The position numbers and the translations under genes are program-made. A stretch of DNA of 64,000 bases from DATJLY01 sp035532935 (GTDB lineage Bacteria; Pseudomonadota; Alphaproteobacteria; ATCC43930; CGMCC-115725). The stretch covers positions 96,240 to 160,239 of the forward strand of contig DATKQE010000048.1 in the NCBI GenBank assembly GCA_035532935.1, given 5' to 3'. Shown here one piece after another: positions 8,569 to 18,194 of the stretch (positions within the stretch are counted from its first letter, which is position 1; every line of letters starts with the position of its first letter). Under the pieces are notes generated by a model. The model ran no database searches, had not been told where the DNA came from, and worked only from the letters and a program-made list of their open reading frames with translations.

Positions 8569-9632
8569 GCGAGATGCGGCCCGTCCTCGCAGCGACGGCG
8601 GAACGGCTCTTCGCCGCGCATGGCGGGCGCGATGCAGCCATTGCGCCGCGCGGCGCCTGGCCCGCGGCGCTGTGGCAGGCGCTCGAGGCTGCCGGCCTCA
8701 CCCTCGCCTCGGTCGCCGAGGACAAGGGCGGCGCCGGCGTCGATCGCGGCGATGTCGCCGTCATCCTGCGCGCGGCCGGACGCCATGCCGCGCCGGTGCC
8801 GCTGGCCGAGACCATGCTCGCCGCCTGGCTCCTGTCGGAGAGCGGGATCGCGGTGCCGCCGGGGCCGCTCGCGCTTGCGCCGATGCTGCGCGAGGACGCC
8901 GCCGGGCTGCGCATCGACGGCACGCGGCGCCTTGCCGGCACGGCACGCGGCATTCCCTGGGCACGCGACTGCGTCGCGCTGGCGGTGCTGGCGCGCGGCC
9001 CGCATGGCGATTGCGTGGCGCTGGTGCCGCGCGCAGCGGCGCGGATCGAGCCATCGCGCAATCTCGCCGGCGAACCGCGCGATACGGTCGCGTTCGACGA
9101 CGTGACTCTGGCCGCGGACCAGGTCGCACCGGCGGGCGCCGGCATCGATCTCGACGCGCTGTGGCTGCGCGGGGCGCTGGTGCGCATTTCGTCCATGGCG
9201 GGCGCGCTCGAGACGGTCTTGGACTCGACGGTGCGTCACGCCAACGAGCGCGTTCAATTCGGCCGTCCCATCGCCAAGTTCCAGGCGGTGCAGCAGCAGA
9301 TCGCGGTCCTCGCCGCCAACGTCGCCGCTGCCGGCGCCGCGGCCGATGCCGCCGCGCATGACGGCGCCGATGTCGCAATCGCCGCCGCCAAAGCGCGGAT
9401 CGGCGAGGCGGCATCGCTCGCTTGCGGCATCGCGCATCAGGTCCATGGCGCCATGGGCTTCACCCAGGAACACGCACTCCACCGCTGCACCACGCGGCTC
9501 TGGGCATGGCGCGAGGAATTCGGCGACGAGACCCATTGGTGGGCCTGGCTCGGCCGCGAAGCGGCACGCCAAGGCGGCGACGGGCTGTGGCCGTTCGTCA
9601 CCGCCGCAGCGACGCGAGCCGGCGCGCGCTGA
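8565..9632 (+). CDS. Acyl-CoA dehydrogenase, small partner
   Basis: Second acyl-CoA dehydrogenase of the operon, 355 residues and shorter than the usual 380-400. The N-terminal domain is alanine-rich and poorly conserved and the glycine-rich middle domain is abbreviated. The C-terminal four-helix domain is clear, with HANERVQFGRPIAKFQAVQQ and the late block GIAHQVHGAMGFTQEHALHR. It overlaps the preceding dehydrogenase by four bases, which implies translational coupling and supports a two-subunit enzyme. It may hold the FAD or structural role while the partner supplies catalysis; which subunit carries the base cannot be settled by eye. Confidence 0.88.
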   Translation: MSEMRPVLAATAERLFAAHGGRDAAIAPRGAWPAALWQALEAAGLTLASVAEDKGGAGVDRGDVAVILRAAGRHAAPVPLAETMLAAWLLSESGIAVPPGPLALAPMLREDAAGLRIDGTRRLAGTARGIPWARDCVALAVLARGPHGDCVALVPRAAARIEPSRNLAGEPRDTVAFDDVTLAADQVAPAGAGIDLDALWLRGALVRISSMAGALETVLDSTVRHANERVQFGRPIAKFQAVQQQIAVLAANVAAAGAAADAAAHDGADVAIAAAKARIGEAASLACGIAHQVHGAMGFTQEHALHRCTTRLWAWREEFGDETHWWAWLGREAARQGGDGLWPFVTAAATRAGAR

Positions 9633-9636
9633 GGCC

Positions 9637-11763
9637 ATGGCCGGTCTTGCGAACTTCCTGGCGCCGCGTTCGATCGCCGTGATCGGCGCGTCCGAAGGCG
9701 TCGAGAAGATCGGCGGCCGCCTCATGCACAACCTGCTGCGGCACGGCTATGCCGGGCGGCTCTATCCGATCAACCCTAACCGCGGCGCGGTCTATGGGGT
9801 TCCGGCCTATCCGACGCTCGCGGCGGCGCCGCGTCCGATCGATCTCGCGCTCGTCGCCATCCCGGCGGCGAGCGTCGTCCAGGCGATCGGGGAATGCGCT
9901 GCCGCCGGCATCGCCAGCGTCGTCGTCGCGAGCTCGGGCTTTGCCGATGCCGGCGAAGCGGGCGCAGCGTTGCAGGCGCAAATGATCGCGGCGGCCCGGC
10001 GCGCCGGCATCCGCATCGCCGGGCCCAACACCCAGGGCTTCTACAACGTGCCCGCCGGCATCTGCGCCACCTTCAGCCCCGGCGTCGCGATCGATCCCGG
10101 CCCCAAGGGCCAGCGCAACCGCATCGGCGTGGTGGCGCAGAGCGGCGGCCTCGGCTTCTCGCTCTACAATCGCGGCCGGCTCGACGGGCTCGATTTCAGC
10201 GCCGTCGTCGGCGTCGGCAACCAGGGCGATCTCGAGCTGTGCGACTATGCCGATCTGCTGCTCGACGACACCGATACCAAGGTCGTCATGCTGTTCATCG
10301 AGGCGCTCAAGGCGCCCGGCAAGTTCATCGCCCTCGCGGCGAAGGCGGCGGAACGCGAAAAGCCGATCGTCGTCGCCAAGGTCGGCCGCCACGCCGCCGC
10401 ACGCCGCGCCGTCGCCTCGCACACGGGCAGTCTCAGCGGCTCGGACCAGGCCTATGACGCGGTGTTCCAGCGCCACGGCATCATCCGCGCCGAGAGCCCC
10501 GAGGAGATGCTCGAGATCGCTGCGCTGTTCACCCGCCACCGCGTGCCGCGCGGCAACCGCGTCGCGATCATCTCCGCCACCGGCGGGACGGCTGCCTGGC
10601 TCACCGATACCTGCGAGGCCCATGGGCTCGAGCTGCCGCCGATCGACGCCGCGCGCCAGCGGCGTCTCAAGGAATTCATCCCGCCCTACGGTTCGGCGCT
10701 CAATCCCGTGGATATCACCGCCCAGGGGCTGAGCGGCTATGCGCCGTCCTTGGCGGTGCTCGAGGATTCGCCCGATCTCGATGCCTTCATCCTGCCGATC
10801 TCCCTGGCGCAGGATTTGCGCATCGCGCGCGAGGGCGAGGCGATCGCCGCAATCCGCGCCCGCTCGGAGAAGCCGATCCTGATCTATACCTACACGGCCC
10901 CGGCGGAGTCGTCGAAGACGCTGCTCGCCGGCTGGGATTTGCCCTGTTACGGCCGCATGGCGGGATGCGCCCGCGCCTTGCAGGCGGGGCTCGCCTATCG
11001 CCGCTTCCAGGAGCGGCGCAAGGCGGCGGCGCCGGCATCCCGGCCGGACGGACTGCCACCGCCCGAAATGGCGGCCCGGTTTCTCGCCGCGCGCGGCCGG
11101 ATCGTGTGCGAATACGAGGCGGCCGAGCTGCTGGCCGCCTATGGCATCGCGGCGCTGCCGGGCCGGCTTGCCGCCACCGTCGATGATGCCGTCGCCGCGG
11201 CCGAGGCGATCGGCTGGCCGGTCGCGCTCAAGCTGCAATCGCCGCAAATTCCCCACAAGACCGAGGCGAAGGCGGTGGCGCTCGCCGTCGCCGACGCCGC
11301 TTCGCTGCGCCGCGCCTATGCCGCGATCGTCGCCAATGCGCGCGCCTATGCGCCCGCGGCCGAGCTGCGCGGCGTGCTGGTACAGGCGATGGCGCGGCGC
11401 GGGATCGAGCTCATCGCCGGCGTCGCCAATGACGCCGATTTCGGGCCGATCGTGATGTGCGGCCTCGGCGGCATCCATGCGGCGTTGTTCGCCGACACTT
11501 CCTTCGCGCCGGCGCCCGTCAGCACCGTCGAGGCAGAGGCGATGCTGAGCCGGCTCAAGGCCGCGCCGCTGTTCGCCGGGCTGCGCGGCGCGCCAGCCGC
11601 CGACCGGCGCGCCATGGCGGATGTGCTGGTGCGGCTGTCGCATCTCGCCGCCGACGCGCGCGAGCGCATCGCCGAGATCGACCTCAATCCGGTGATCCTC
11701 TATCCCGAAGGGCAAGGCGCGGCGCCGGTCGATGCGCTGATCGTGCAGAAGGAGGCGTTATGA
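9637..11763 (+). CDS. Acetate--CoA ligase family protein (ADP-forming type acyl-CoA synthetase)
   Basis: Fused acyl-CoA synthetase of 708 residues. Order of domains: CoA-binding Rossmann domain (residues about 8-105, beginning SIAVIGASEGVEKIGG), succinyl-CoA-ligase-like flavodoxin domains (about 150-460, with SHTGSLSGSD in the middle), then an ATP-grasp domain (about 480-708, with GWPVALKLQSPQIPHKTEA). These enzymes interconvert an acyl-CoA and its free acid with ATP or ADP. Within the operon it probably activates the carboxylic acid that feeds the two dehydrogenases. The start MAGLANFLAP lies four bases after the previous stop; longer upstream open sequence belongs to the overlapping frame of the dehydrogenase. 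Substrate unknown. Confidence 0.9.
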   Translation: MAGLANFLAPRSIAVIGASEGVEKIGGRLMHNLLRHGYAGRLYPINPNRGAVYGVPAYPTLAAAPRPIDLALVAIPAASVVQAIGECAAAGIASVVVASSGFADAGEAGAALQAQMIAAARRAGIRIAGPNTQGFYNVPAGICATFSPGVAIDPGPKGQRNRIGVVAQSGGLGFSLYNRGRLDGLDFSAVVGVGNQGDLELCDYADLLLDDTDTKVVMLFIEALKAPGKFIALAAKAAEREKPIVVAKVGRHAAARRAVASHTGSLSGSDQAYDAVFQRHGIIRAESPEEMLEIAALFTRHRVPRGNRVAIISATGGTAAWLTDTCEAHGLELPPIDAARQRRLKEFIPPYGSALNPVDITAQGLSGYAPSLAVLEDSPDLDAFILPISLAQDLRIAREGEAIAAIRARSEKPILIYTYTAPAESSKTLLAGWDLPCYGRMAGCARALQAGLAYRRFQERRKAAAPASRPDGLPPPEMAARFLAARGRIVCEYEAAELLAAYGIAALPGRLAATVDDAVAAAEAIGWPVALKLQSPQIPHKTEAKAVALAVADAASLRRAYAAIVANARAYAPAAELRGVLVQAMARRGIELIAGVANDADFGPIVMCGLGGIHAALFADTSFAPAPVSTVEAEAMLSRLKAAPLFAGLRGAPAADRRAMADVLVRLSHLAADARERIAEIDLNPVILYPEGQGAAPVDALIVQKEAL

Positions 11764-12557
11764 GCGCGGACGAACTCGTGTTCGAGATCGATGACGGCAT
11801 CGCCACCATCCGGCTCAACCGGCCGGAGCGGCTGAACGCCTTTACCTATGCCATGCTCGATGCCTGGGCCGAGGCGATCGAGACCTGCAAGCGCGAGGAC
11901 CGGGTGCGCGCGGTGGTGCTGACCGGCACCGGCCGCGGCTTCTGCAGCGGCGGCGACGTGCGCGCGATGGGCGAGCGCCACCAGGGCGGGGAGACCGCCT
12001 TTCAGCGCAAGAAGGCGGTGCACGAGCGCATCCACCGCATCCCGCGCCTCCTCGAGGATTTCGACAAGCCCTATATCGTCGCCATCAACGGCGTCGCCAC
12101 CGGCGCCGGGCTCGACATGGCGCTGATGGGCGACATCCGCTTCGCCGCCGAAAGCGCGCGCATGGCCGAGAGCTATATCAAGGTGGGACTCGTGTCGGGC
12201 GACGGCGGCGCCTGGTTCCTGCCGCGCCTCGTCGGCGTGCCGCGCGCGCTCGAGCTGTTGTGGACCGGCGATTTCATCGACGCGCGCGAGGCAGAGCGCA
12301 TCGGCCTCGTCAACAAGGTCCTGCCCGACGACAAGCTGATGGACCATACCTATGAGTTCGCGCGCCGCCTCGCGGCCCAGCCGGCGCTGACGCTGCGGTT
12401 GATGAAGCGCGCGGTCTATCAGGGCATGCGCATGGATCTGCGCGCCGCGCTCGACATGCTGTCATCGCATCTGGGCGTCATCAGCACCACCTCCGACCAC
12501 CGCGAGGCGGTCGCATCCTTCAACGAGAAGCGCCCCGCGAAGTTCACGGATTCCTAG
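11760..12557 (+). CDS. Enoyl-CoA hydratase/isomerase family protein
   Basis: Crotonase-fold protein of 265 residues, last gene of the operon and overlapping the synthetase stop by four bases. The oxyanion-hole segments GFCSGGDVRAMG (about residue 60) and NGVATGAGLDMALMGDIRFA are intact. The position occupied by catalytic glutamate in hydratases lies in SYIKVGLVSGDGGAWFLPRL, which has D and G rather than a clear Glu pair, so isomerase or hydrolase activity is also possible. With the dehydrogenases it would hydrate or isomerise the unsaturated CoA ester. The family call is firm and the exact reaction is open. Confidence 0.92.
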   Translation: MSADELVFEIDDGIATIRLNRPERLNAFTYAMLDAWAEAIETCKREDRVRAVVLTGTGRGFCSGGDVRAMGERHQGGETAFQRKKAVHERIHRIPRLLEDFDKPYIVAINGVATGAGLDMALMGDIRFAAESARMAESYIKVGLVSGDGGAWFLPRLVGVPRALELLWTGDFIDAREAERIGLVNKVLPDDKLMDHTYEFARRLAAQPALTLRLMKRAVYQGMRMDLRAALDMLSSHLGVISTTSDHREAVASFNEKRPAKFTDS

Positions 12558-12606
12558 TGCAAATTCGCGGTCGATCGCACGGATTGGCGCAAACCTGAAC
12601 CTGACC

Positions 12607-13491
12607 TCAGTGCGCCTCGGCCTGCGCCAAGTATGCCCGCGCGATCTCGGCGCCGGTGGCGCGCCACACGCCCGCGTGGCGGCAGATATACGCGAGCGCG
12701 GCGTCGAGCGCGCCGATGCGGTGCGGCATGCCGGTGAGGTAGGGATGGAGCGCGATCGCCATGACGCGCCCCGATTCCGCGCCCTCCCGCCACAACGTGT
12801 CGAACTGACGGCAGATCATGTCCTGGAACTCGGGCGCCGTCAGATGCATGCGCTCGAACGCGGGCTTGTCGTTAATGTCGTGGCTGTACGGCATGGCGAC
12901 GAGGCGCCGCCCGCCTTCGAGCGTCATGACATAGGGCTGGTCGTCATTGACCCAGTCGCAGACATACTCGATCCCGTTCTCGGCGAGGAGATCGAGCGTG
13001 TTCCACGTCTCCTGCAGGCCCGAACCCAGCCACCCCACCGGCCGCGCGCCGGTGCCGCGCGCGACCTCGGCGAGCGCGTCGCGGATGATGCGCGGCTCGT
13101 CCTCGGGCGGCCCCTCGTTGAGGCGGCGCGTGTTGGTTTCGTTGTGCCCCATCCATTCCCAGCGCAGCTTTTTCCCCTCCTCGATGATCTCGGGATGGCG
13201 GGCGCAGACATCGCTGTTGAGCGCGACCGTGCCGCGCACGCCATAGCGCTCGAGCACCTGCATCAGCCGGAACACGCCGACGCGGTTGCCATAGTCGCGC
13301 GACGACCAGGTCGGCACGTCCGGCGCCTTGGCGCCCGATCCGCCGGCGGCCGGCGGCACCCTGTCATCGAGCGCGAAGAACTCGATATTGGGGATGACCC
13401 AGAGCGCCAGCCGCGCGCCATCGGGCCATTGCAGCCGGTTGCGGCGGATGATCGGCGAGTAGGGAAAGGGACCGTAGGCGCTGGGCTTCAT
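12607..13491 (-). CDS. Polysaccharide deacetylase family protein (PuuE-like)
   Basis: NodB-fold protein of 294 residues, soluble, no signal peptide. It starts MKPSAYGPFPYSPI and has the block GVRGTVALNSDVCARHPEII typical of the cytosolic allantoinase/PuuE-like branch. The canonical metal-binding Asp-Asp pair and HxxxH are not preserved: the corresponding places read IPNIEFFALDD and MGHNETNTRR. PuuE-type enzymes are known to act without the usual metal site, so this is probably an amidohydrolase of a cyclic amide or ureide rather than a chitin or peptidoglycan deacetylase (inference). It is transcribed toward the acyl-CoA operon and ends 49 bases from it. Confidence 0.82.
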   Translation of the reverse strand: MKPSAYGPFPYSPIIRRNRLQWPDGARLALWVIPNIEFFALDDRVPPAAGGSGAKAPDVPTWSSRDYGNRVGVFRLMQVLERYGVRGTVALNSDVCARHPEIIEEGKKLRWEWMGHNETNTRRLNEGPPEDEPRIIRDALAEVARGTGARPVGWLGSGLQETWNTLDLLAENGIEYVCDWVNDDQPYVMTLEGGRRLVAMPYSHDINDKPAFERMHLTAPEFQDMICRQFDTLWREGAESGRVMAIALHPYLTGMPHRIGALDAALAYICRHAGVWRATGAEIARAYLAQAEAH

Positions 13492-13620
13492 CTTGCACTG
13501 TCCTTGTCGCGTCGGAAGCGCGAATTGTCGCGACCGCGCGCCCGGCTGGCAAGCGCCATGTCGGCTATCGCGTCGGCGGCGAGCGCAAGCGTAGCGGGCG
13601 GTCGAAGGCCGCCGCGCCCG

Positions 13621-14916
<1,296 letters not shown>

Positions 14917-14929
14917 GGACATTCCTCGT

Positions 14930-16096
14930 TCAGAACGCGCGCTTCAGCTCGGCCACGAGATCGGTCTTCTCCCACGAGAAGCCGCCATCGGGCTCGGGCG
15001 CGCGCCCGAAATGGCCGTAGGACGAGGTGCGCGCATAGATCGGCCGGCTGAGCTGGAGATGGGTGCGGATGCCGCGCGGCGACAGGTCGAGCAGGTCCTG
15101 AAGCACCCGCGACAGCCGCTCCTCGTCGACCTGGCAGGTGCCGTCGGTGTTGATATAGACCGAGAGCGGCTTCGCCACGCCGATCGCGTAGGAGACCTGG
15201 ATGGTGCAGCGCGTGGCGAGCCCCGCCGCGACCACGTTCTTGGCGAGATAGCGCGCGGCATAGGCAGCCGAGCGGTCGACCTTCGAGGGGTCCTTGCCCG
15301 AGAACGCGCCGCCGCCATGGGGCGCAGCGCCGCCATAGGTGTCGACGATGATCTTGCGCCCGGTGACGCCGGTATCGCCGTCCGGGCCGCCGATCACGAA
15401 CCGGCCGGTCGGATTGACGTAGAAATGCTCCTCATCGCACATCCAGCCCGGGGGCAGGACGTTGAGCACGTGCGGGCGCACGATCTCGCGCACCTCGGCC
15501 TGGTCGATGGTGGCCGAGTGCTGGGTCGAGACCACGACCGAGGTCGCGCGCACCGGCTTGCCGTCGATGTATTGCAGGCTTACCTGGCTCTTGGCGTCGG
15601 GTCCCAACAGCGGCGCCGCGCCCGAATGCCGGGCCTCGGACAGCGAGCGCAGGATCGCGTGCGCGTAATAGATCGGCGCCGGCATCAGCTCGGGCGTCTC
15701 GGTGCAGGCATAACCGAACATGATGCCCTGGTCGCCCGCGCCCTCGTCCTTGTTGCCGGCGGCATCGACGCCCTGGGCGATATCGGACGATTGCTGGTGG
15801 ACGAGGCATTCGATGTCCACGAGCTTCCAGTGGAAGCCCGCCTGCTCGTAGCCGATCTCGCGGATGGCGTGGCGCGCCACCTCGACGAGCAGGTCCTTGG
15901 TGATGGCGTCGGGGCCGCGGACCTCGCCCGCGAGCACCACGCGGTTGGTGGTGCACAGCGTCTCGCACGCCACCCGCGCCACCGGGTCGGCGGCGAGGAA
16001 CGTGTCCACGACCGCGTCCGAGATGCGGTCGCAAACCTTGTCCGGATGTCCTTCCGAGACCGATTCGCTCGCAAAGACGTAATCGCGCTTGCTCAC
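14930..16096 (-). CDS. metK: S-adenosylmethionine synthetase
   Basis: Methionine adenosyltransferase, 388 residues, forms SAM from methionine and ATP in the cytosol. Signature segments include SESVSEGHPDKVCD at the N-terminus, GAGDQGIMFGYA for ATP, and the P-loop-like GGGAFSGKDPSKVDRSAAYA. The start codon is GTG at 16096, with AGGAG about eight bases upstream. ahcY follows after 13 bases and the HTH-methyltransferase gene ends 37 bases upstream, so the three probably form a methyl-cycle transcription unit. I saw no SAM riboswitch in the short gap before it; regulation more likely occurs at the repeat-rich promoter near 17.65 kb. Confidence 0.97.
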   Translation of the reverse strand: MSKRDYVFASESVSEGHPDKVCDRISDAVVDTFLAADPVARVACETLCTTNRVVLAGEVRGPDAITKDLLVEVARHAIREIGYEQAGFHWKLVDIECLVHQQSSDIAQGVDAAGNKDEGAGDQGIMFGYACTETPELMPAPIYYAHAILRSLSEARHSGAAPLLGPDAKSQVSLQYIDGKPVRATSVVVSTQHSATIDQAEVREIVRPHVLNVLPPGWMCDEEHFYVNPTGRFVIGGPDGDTGVTGRKIIVDTYGGAAPHGGGAFSGKDPSKVDRSAAYAARYLAKNVVAAGLATRCTIQVSYAIGVAKPLSVYINTDGTCQVDEERLSRVLQDLLDLSPRGIRTHLQLSRPIYARTSSYGHFGRAPEPDGGFSWEKTDLVAELKRAF

Positions 16097-16133
16097 CTGA
16101 TCGCTCCTCTCATGCCGGGATCCGGCGCGTTGG

Positions 16134-17522
16134 TCAGACCGCGTCCCGCTTGCGCGAGATCACATACGATTCGTCCCAGAACCACAAGCCCCCATGGCGC
16201 TGCAGCACGTCCCGCGTCGCGTCGAGGTAGGACGAGCTGCCGATCACCTCCGACAGGCGGTGATCGTCGATCTGCGCCACGTAGATGGCCGCGTTCCAGG
16301 CCGCAAACAGCGTCGATGTACCGATCGTCGCGCTGATCTCGCTCGGCAGCGTGTGCATGGTATAGCGAAAGAGCGAGCGCGCGTCGGAATAGGCATTGAA
16401 GTTGAGGTCCCGCGCGGCGCTGCCGAGCTCGGCCTTGGTCGCGCGCAGGAGCTGGTGACGATCGGTGGTGAACGGGCTCTCGTCCGGCCAGACCTGCTGG
16501 ATGATCTCGAGCCCCGGGTCGTTGCCGTGCGAATGGATGCCGATGAGCCGCCCGCCCGGCGCGAGGCTGCGCGCCAGCGGCGCCAGCACGCGCTTCGCCT
16601 TGAACTCGACCGGCGCCCGCGCGCGATAGGGCTGCGAGGCGATGATGAGATCGTAATCGGCACGCGTCGCGCCGCGGCGCGGGCGGAGCGAGTCGAGCAG
16701 GAACTTGTGGTCCTCGCGATAGAGCACGAGCACGACCGGCTTCTCGTAGATGGGATTGCCGCTCGCCCCGGTCTTGGCGCGCCAATTCTCGTTGAGGAAC
16801 GGCTGGAGCGCGGTGATCTGCTCCTCGAACTCGTGCGAGGAGGCGCCGAGCAGGCTCACCTCGTGCCACACCAGGCTGGTCGCCGCCGTCACCGAATGCG
16901 GCGTCAGCGACGGCGCCTCGGAATAGTACATATTGGTGATGATGAGCACCGTCGCCGGATGCTCGTGGAACCGGTCGGGCATCTTCTCGAGCGCCAGGCG
17001 CACATCCTCGAGACTGATCTCCTTGCCGACGACGTAAAGCGGGATGGTGGGGAAGCGGCTGTGCGTCGCGCGCATCACCCGCGTCAGCACGGTGCCGTCG
17101 CCGATCCCGGCATCGAAGATGCGCAGACCGGGCGGCCTTGGGTGGAGGTTCGTCAACTCCATCGCGACGCGCTCGGCGATCGTCCACTTCTCGCCGCAGG
17201 TGGTGACGAAGAGCAGGTATTTCTGGCGATTGTCGTAAAAGCGAAATGCCTTGCCGGTGTCGTCCTCGGCGGCGCCATCGACCGGGGCCACCGTAGCGGC
17301 CGGCCGGCGCTCGGCGCCGCCGGCGCTGGCGGCGGCGCTTTCGGCGTTGTGCTGCATGAATGTCTTGACCCGCTCCACCGTCTCGATCGTCACGCGTCCG
17401 CCGAATCGCAGCCGGCTGACGAGCTTGCCGTCATTGACGGCAAGACGCCCGAACGTCGACTCGGCCATGCCGACGCGGCGGCAATAGCCGGAAATCTCCC
17501 GAAGGAGCGACTGACTGTCCAA
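16134..17522 (-). CDS. HTH-domain / SAM-dependent methyltransferase fusion protein
   Basis: Protein of about 462 residues with two parts. Residues about 1-50 (LLREISGYCRRVGMAESTFG, then a basic helix with GGRVTIETVERVKTFM) look like a Cro/XRE-type helix-turn-helix found in alphaproteobacterial proteins. After an alanine-rich linker, the C-terminal part has a class I methyltransferase glycine motif, LRIFDAGIGDGTVLTRV, and later GGRLIGIHSHGNDPG. The start is uncertain: an ATG at 17645 falls inside the promoter and operator repeats, so I favour TTG 17522, preceded by GGAGG. It heads the metK-ahcY genes. Inference: a SAM-binding domain joined to a DNA-binding domain could sense SAM and autoregulate the operon; a real methyltransferase activity is the alternative. 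Confidence 0.75.
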   Translation of the reverse strand: MDSQSLLREISGYCRRVGMAESTFGRLAVNDGKLVSRLRFGGRVTIETVERVKTFMQHNAESAAASAGGAERRPAATVAPVDGAAEDDTGKAFRFYDNRQKYLLFVTTCGEKWTIAERVAMELTNLHPRPPGLRIFDAGIGDGTVLTRVMRATHSRFPTIPLYVVGKEISLEDVRLALEKMPDRFHEHPATVLIITNMYYSEAPSLTPHSVTAATSLVWHEVSLLGASSHEFEEQITALQPFLNENWRAKTGASGNPIYEKPVVLVLYREDHKFLLDSLRPRRGATRADYDLIIASQPYRARAPVEFKAKRVLAPLARSLAPGGRLIGIHSHGNDPGLEIIQQVWPDESPFTTDRHQLLRATKAELGSAARDLNFNAYSDARSLFRYTMHTLPSEISATIGTSTLFAAWNAAIYVAQIDDHRLSEVIGSSSYLDATRDVLQRHGGLWFWDESYVISRKRDAV

Positions 17523-17612
17523 CGCGCGGCTTTCCTCCCGGGCACGACGGCGACCGCCGCACCTCAGGGCCCGATTCCAGCCGACCGCCTTGGAGGAGTC
17601 AAGAGTTGACTC

Positions 17613-17674
17613 GCCCACTATGAAAGTGGGCAATATAGTGGGCAAAACTGCGTGGGCAATGGGAAATAGCCCAC
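17613..17674. promoter_or_regulatory. Array of five GTGGGC half-sites (putative operator)
   Basis: Plus-strand reading: GCCCAC at 17613-17618, GTGGGCAA at 17626-17633, 17638-17645 and 17652-17659, GCCCAC at 17669-17674. The three central copies are direct repeats with 12- and 14-base periods and the outer two are inverted, giving an inverted-direct-inverted array within 62 bases. It lies between rpmB and the HTH-methyltransferase gene, exactly over the predicted promoter. I infer cooperative binding by a regulator, possibly the HTH protein itself. Confidence 0.6.
17632..17659 (-). promoter_or_regulatory. Probable promoter of the HTH-methyltransferase / metK / ahcY unit
   Basis: On the minus strand TTGCCC (17659-17654), a 16-base spacer and TATATT (17637-17632) form a sigma70-like promoter. 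It would start transcription near 17625, leaving a leader of about 100 bases before the TTG start. All three direct GTGGGC half-sites overlap its -35, spacer or initiation region. Confidence 0.5.
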
Positions 17675-17675
17675 C

Positions 17676-17978
17676 TCAACCCGTCGGCGCTGCCCCCTTG
17701 CGGGTGCGAGCGCGGACGAGGCGCCGGCGGAGTTGCGCCGCCTCGGGCGTGAGGCGCGCGGGAGCCTGCGCCATCAGAAAGGCATCGAGCCCGCCCTTGT
17801 GCTCGATGGTGCGGATGGCGCGAGCGGACAGCCGCAGGCGCACGCTGCCCAGCGTATCCGACAGGACCGACGTCACCTGCAGATTGGGCAGGAAGCGGCG
17901 CTTGGTCTTGTTGTTGGCGTGGCTGACATGATGTCCGACCAGCACGCCCTTGCCGGTGATGATGCACCGTCTTGCCAT
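17676..17978 (-). CDS. rpmB: 50S ribosomal protein L28
   Basis: Large-subunit ribosomal protein L28, 100 residues. The start MARRCIITGKGVLVGHHVSH and the block NNKTKRRFLPNLQVTSVLSD are typical of the alphaproteobacterial form. The C-terminal tail is rich in Arg and Ala, as usual in this group. The first cysteine is retained, but the zinc-ribbon cysteines of some L28 forms are not, so this is a zinc-independent type. It lies directly upstream of the HTH-methyltransferase / metK / ahcY genes on the same strand, but those have their own repeat-rich promoter. Confidence 0.96.
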   Translation of the reverse strand: MARRCIITGKGVLVGHHVSHANNKTKRRFLPNLQVTSVLSDTLGSVRLRLSARAIRTIEHKGGLDAFLMAQAPARLTPEAAQLRRRLVRARTRKGAAPTG

Positions 17979-18018
17979 GACCCTGCCCCGTTGAACCGCG
18001 TTCGCGCGAAGGGCCGGT

Positions 18019-18047
18019 TTCTAGGCCACCGCGCAGGCACCGGTCAA
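18019..18047 (-). promoter_or_regulatory. Possible rpmB promoter
   Basis: Minus strand TTGACC (18047-18042), 17 bases, then CTAGAA (18024-18019). The -10 deviates from the E. coli consensus but resembles the CTA-type -10 elements of alphaproteobacterial housekeeping promoters. It is correctly oriented about 40 bases ahead of the rpmB start. Confidence 0.35.
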
Positions 18048-18194
18048 GTCGCCCAAGACCCCGCCTCGAATCCGGGCGGCGAGGCCGGCCGCAGCGCGGC
18101 AACCGTCCCGCCTCGGCCGCCTCATGTCATTTCGCAAGGCGCCGGGGCGCGAACTCGGCTATCAAGGACGCTCTTCACGGCCGGCTCGACAGGC

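Noticed and set aside
9598..11715. Open frame of about 700 codons antisense to the acyl-CoA synthetase
   Set aside because: Composition typical of a GC-driven shadow; the plus-strand gene has every family motif.
13492..13620. Possible tRNA or small RNA between the deacetylase and ahcY
   Set aside because: No cloverleaf, T-loop or CCA-like signals; only a GC-rich hairpin after ahcY without a T run.
16097..16133. SAM riboswitch before metK
   Set aside because: The gap is only 37 bases and shows no aptamer-like helices; no known SAM or SAH aptamer motif was recognised in the leader at 17.5-17.6 kb either.
17613..17674. Possible small CRISPR or iteron array
   Set aside because: Repeats are eight bases and spacers only four to six; placement over a promoter fits an operator better. 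No replication or cas gene is near.
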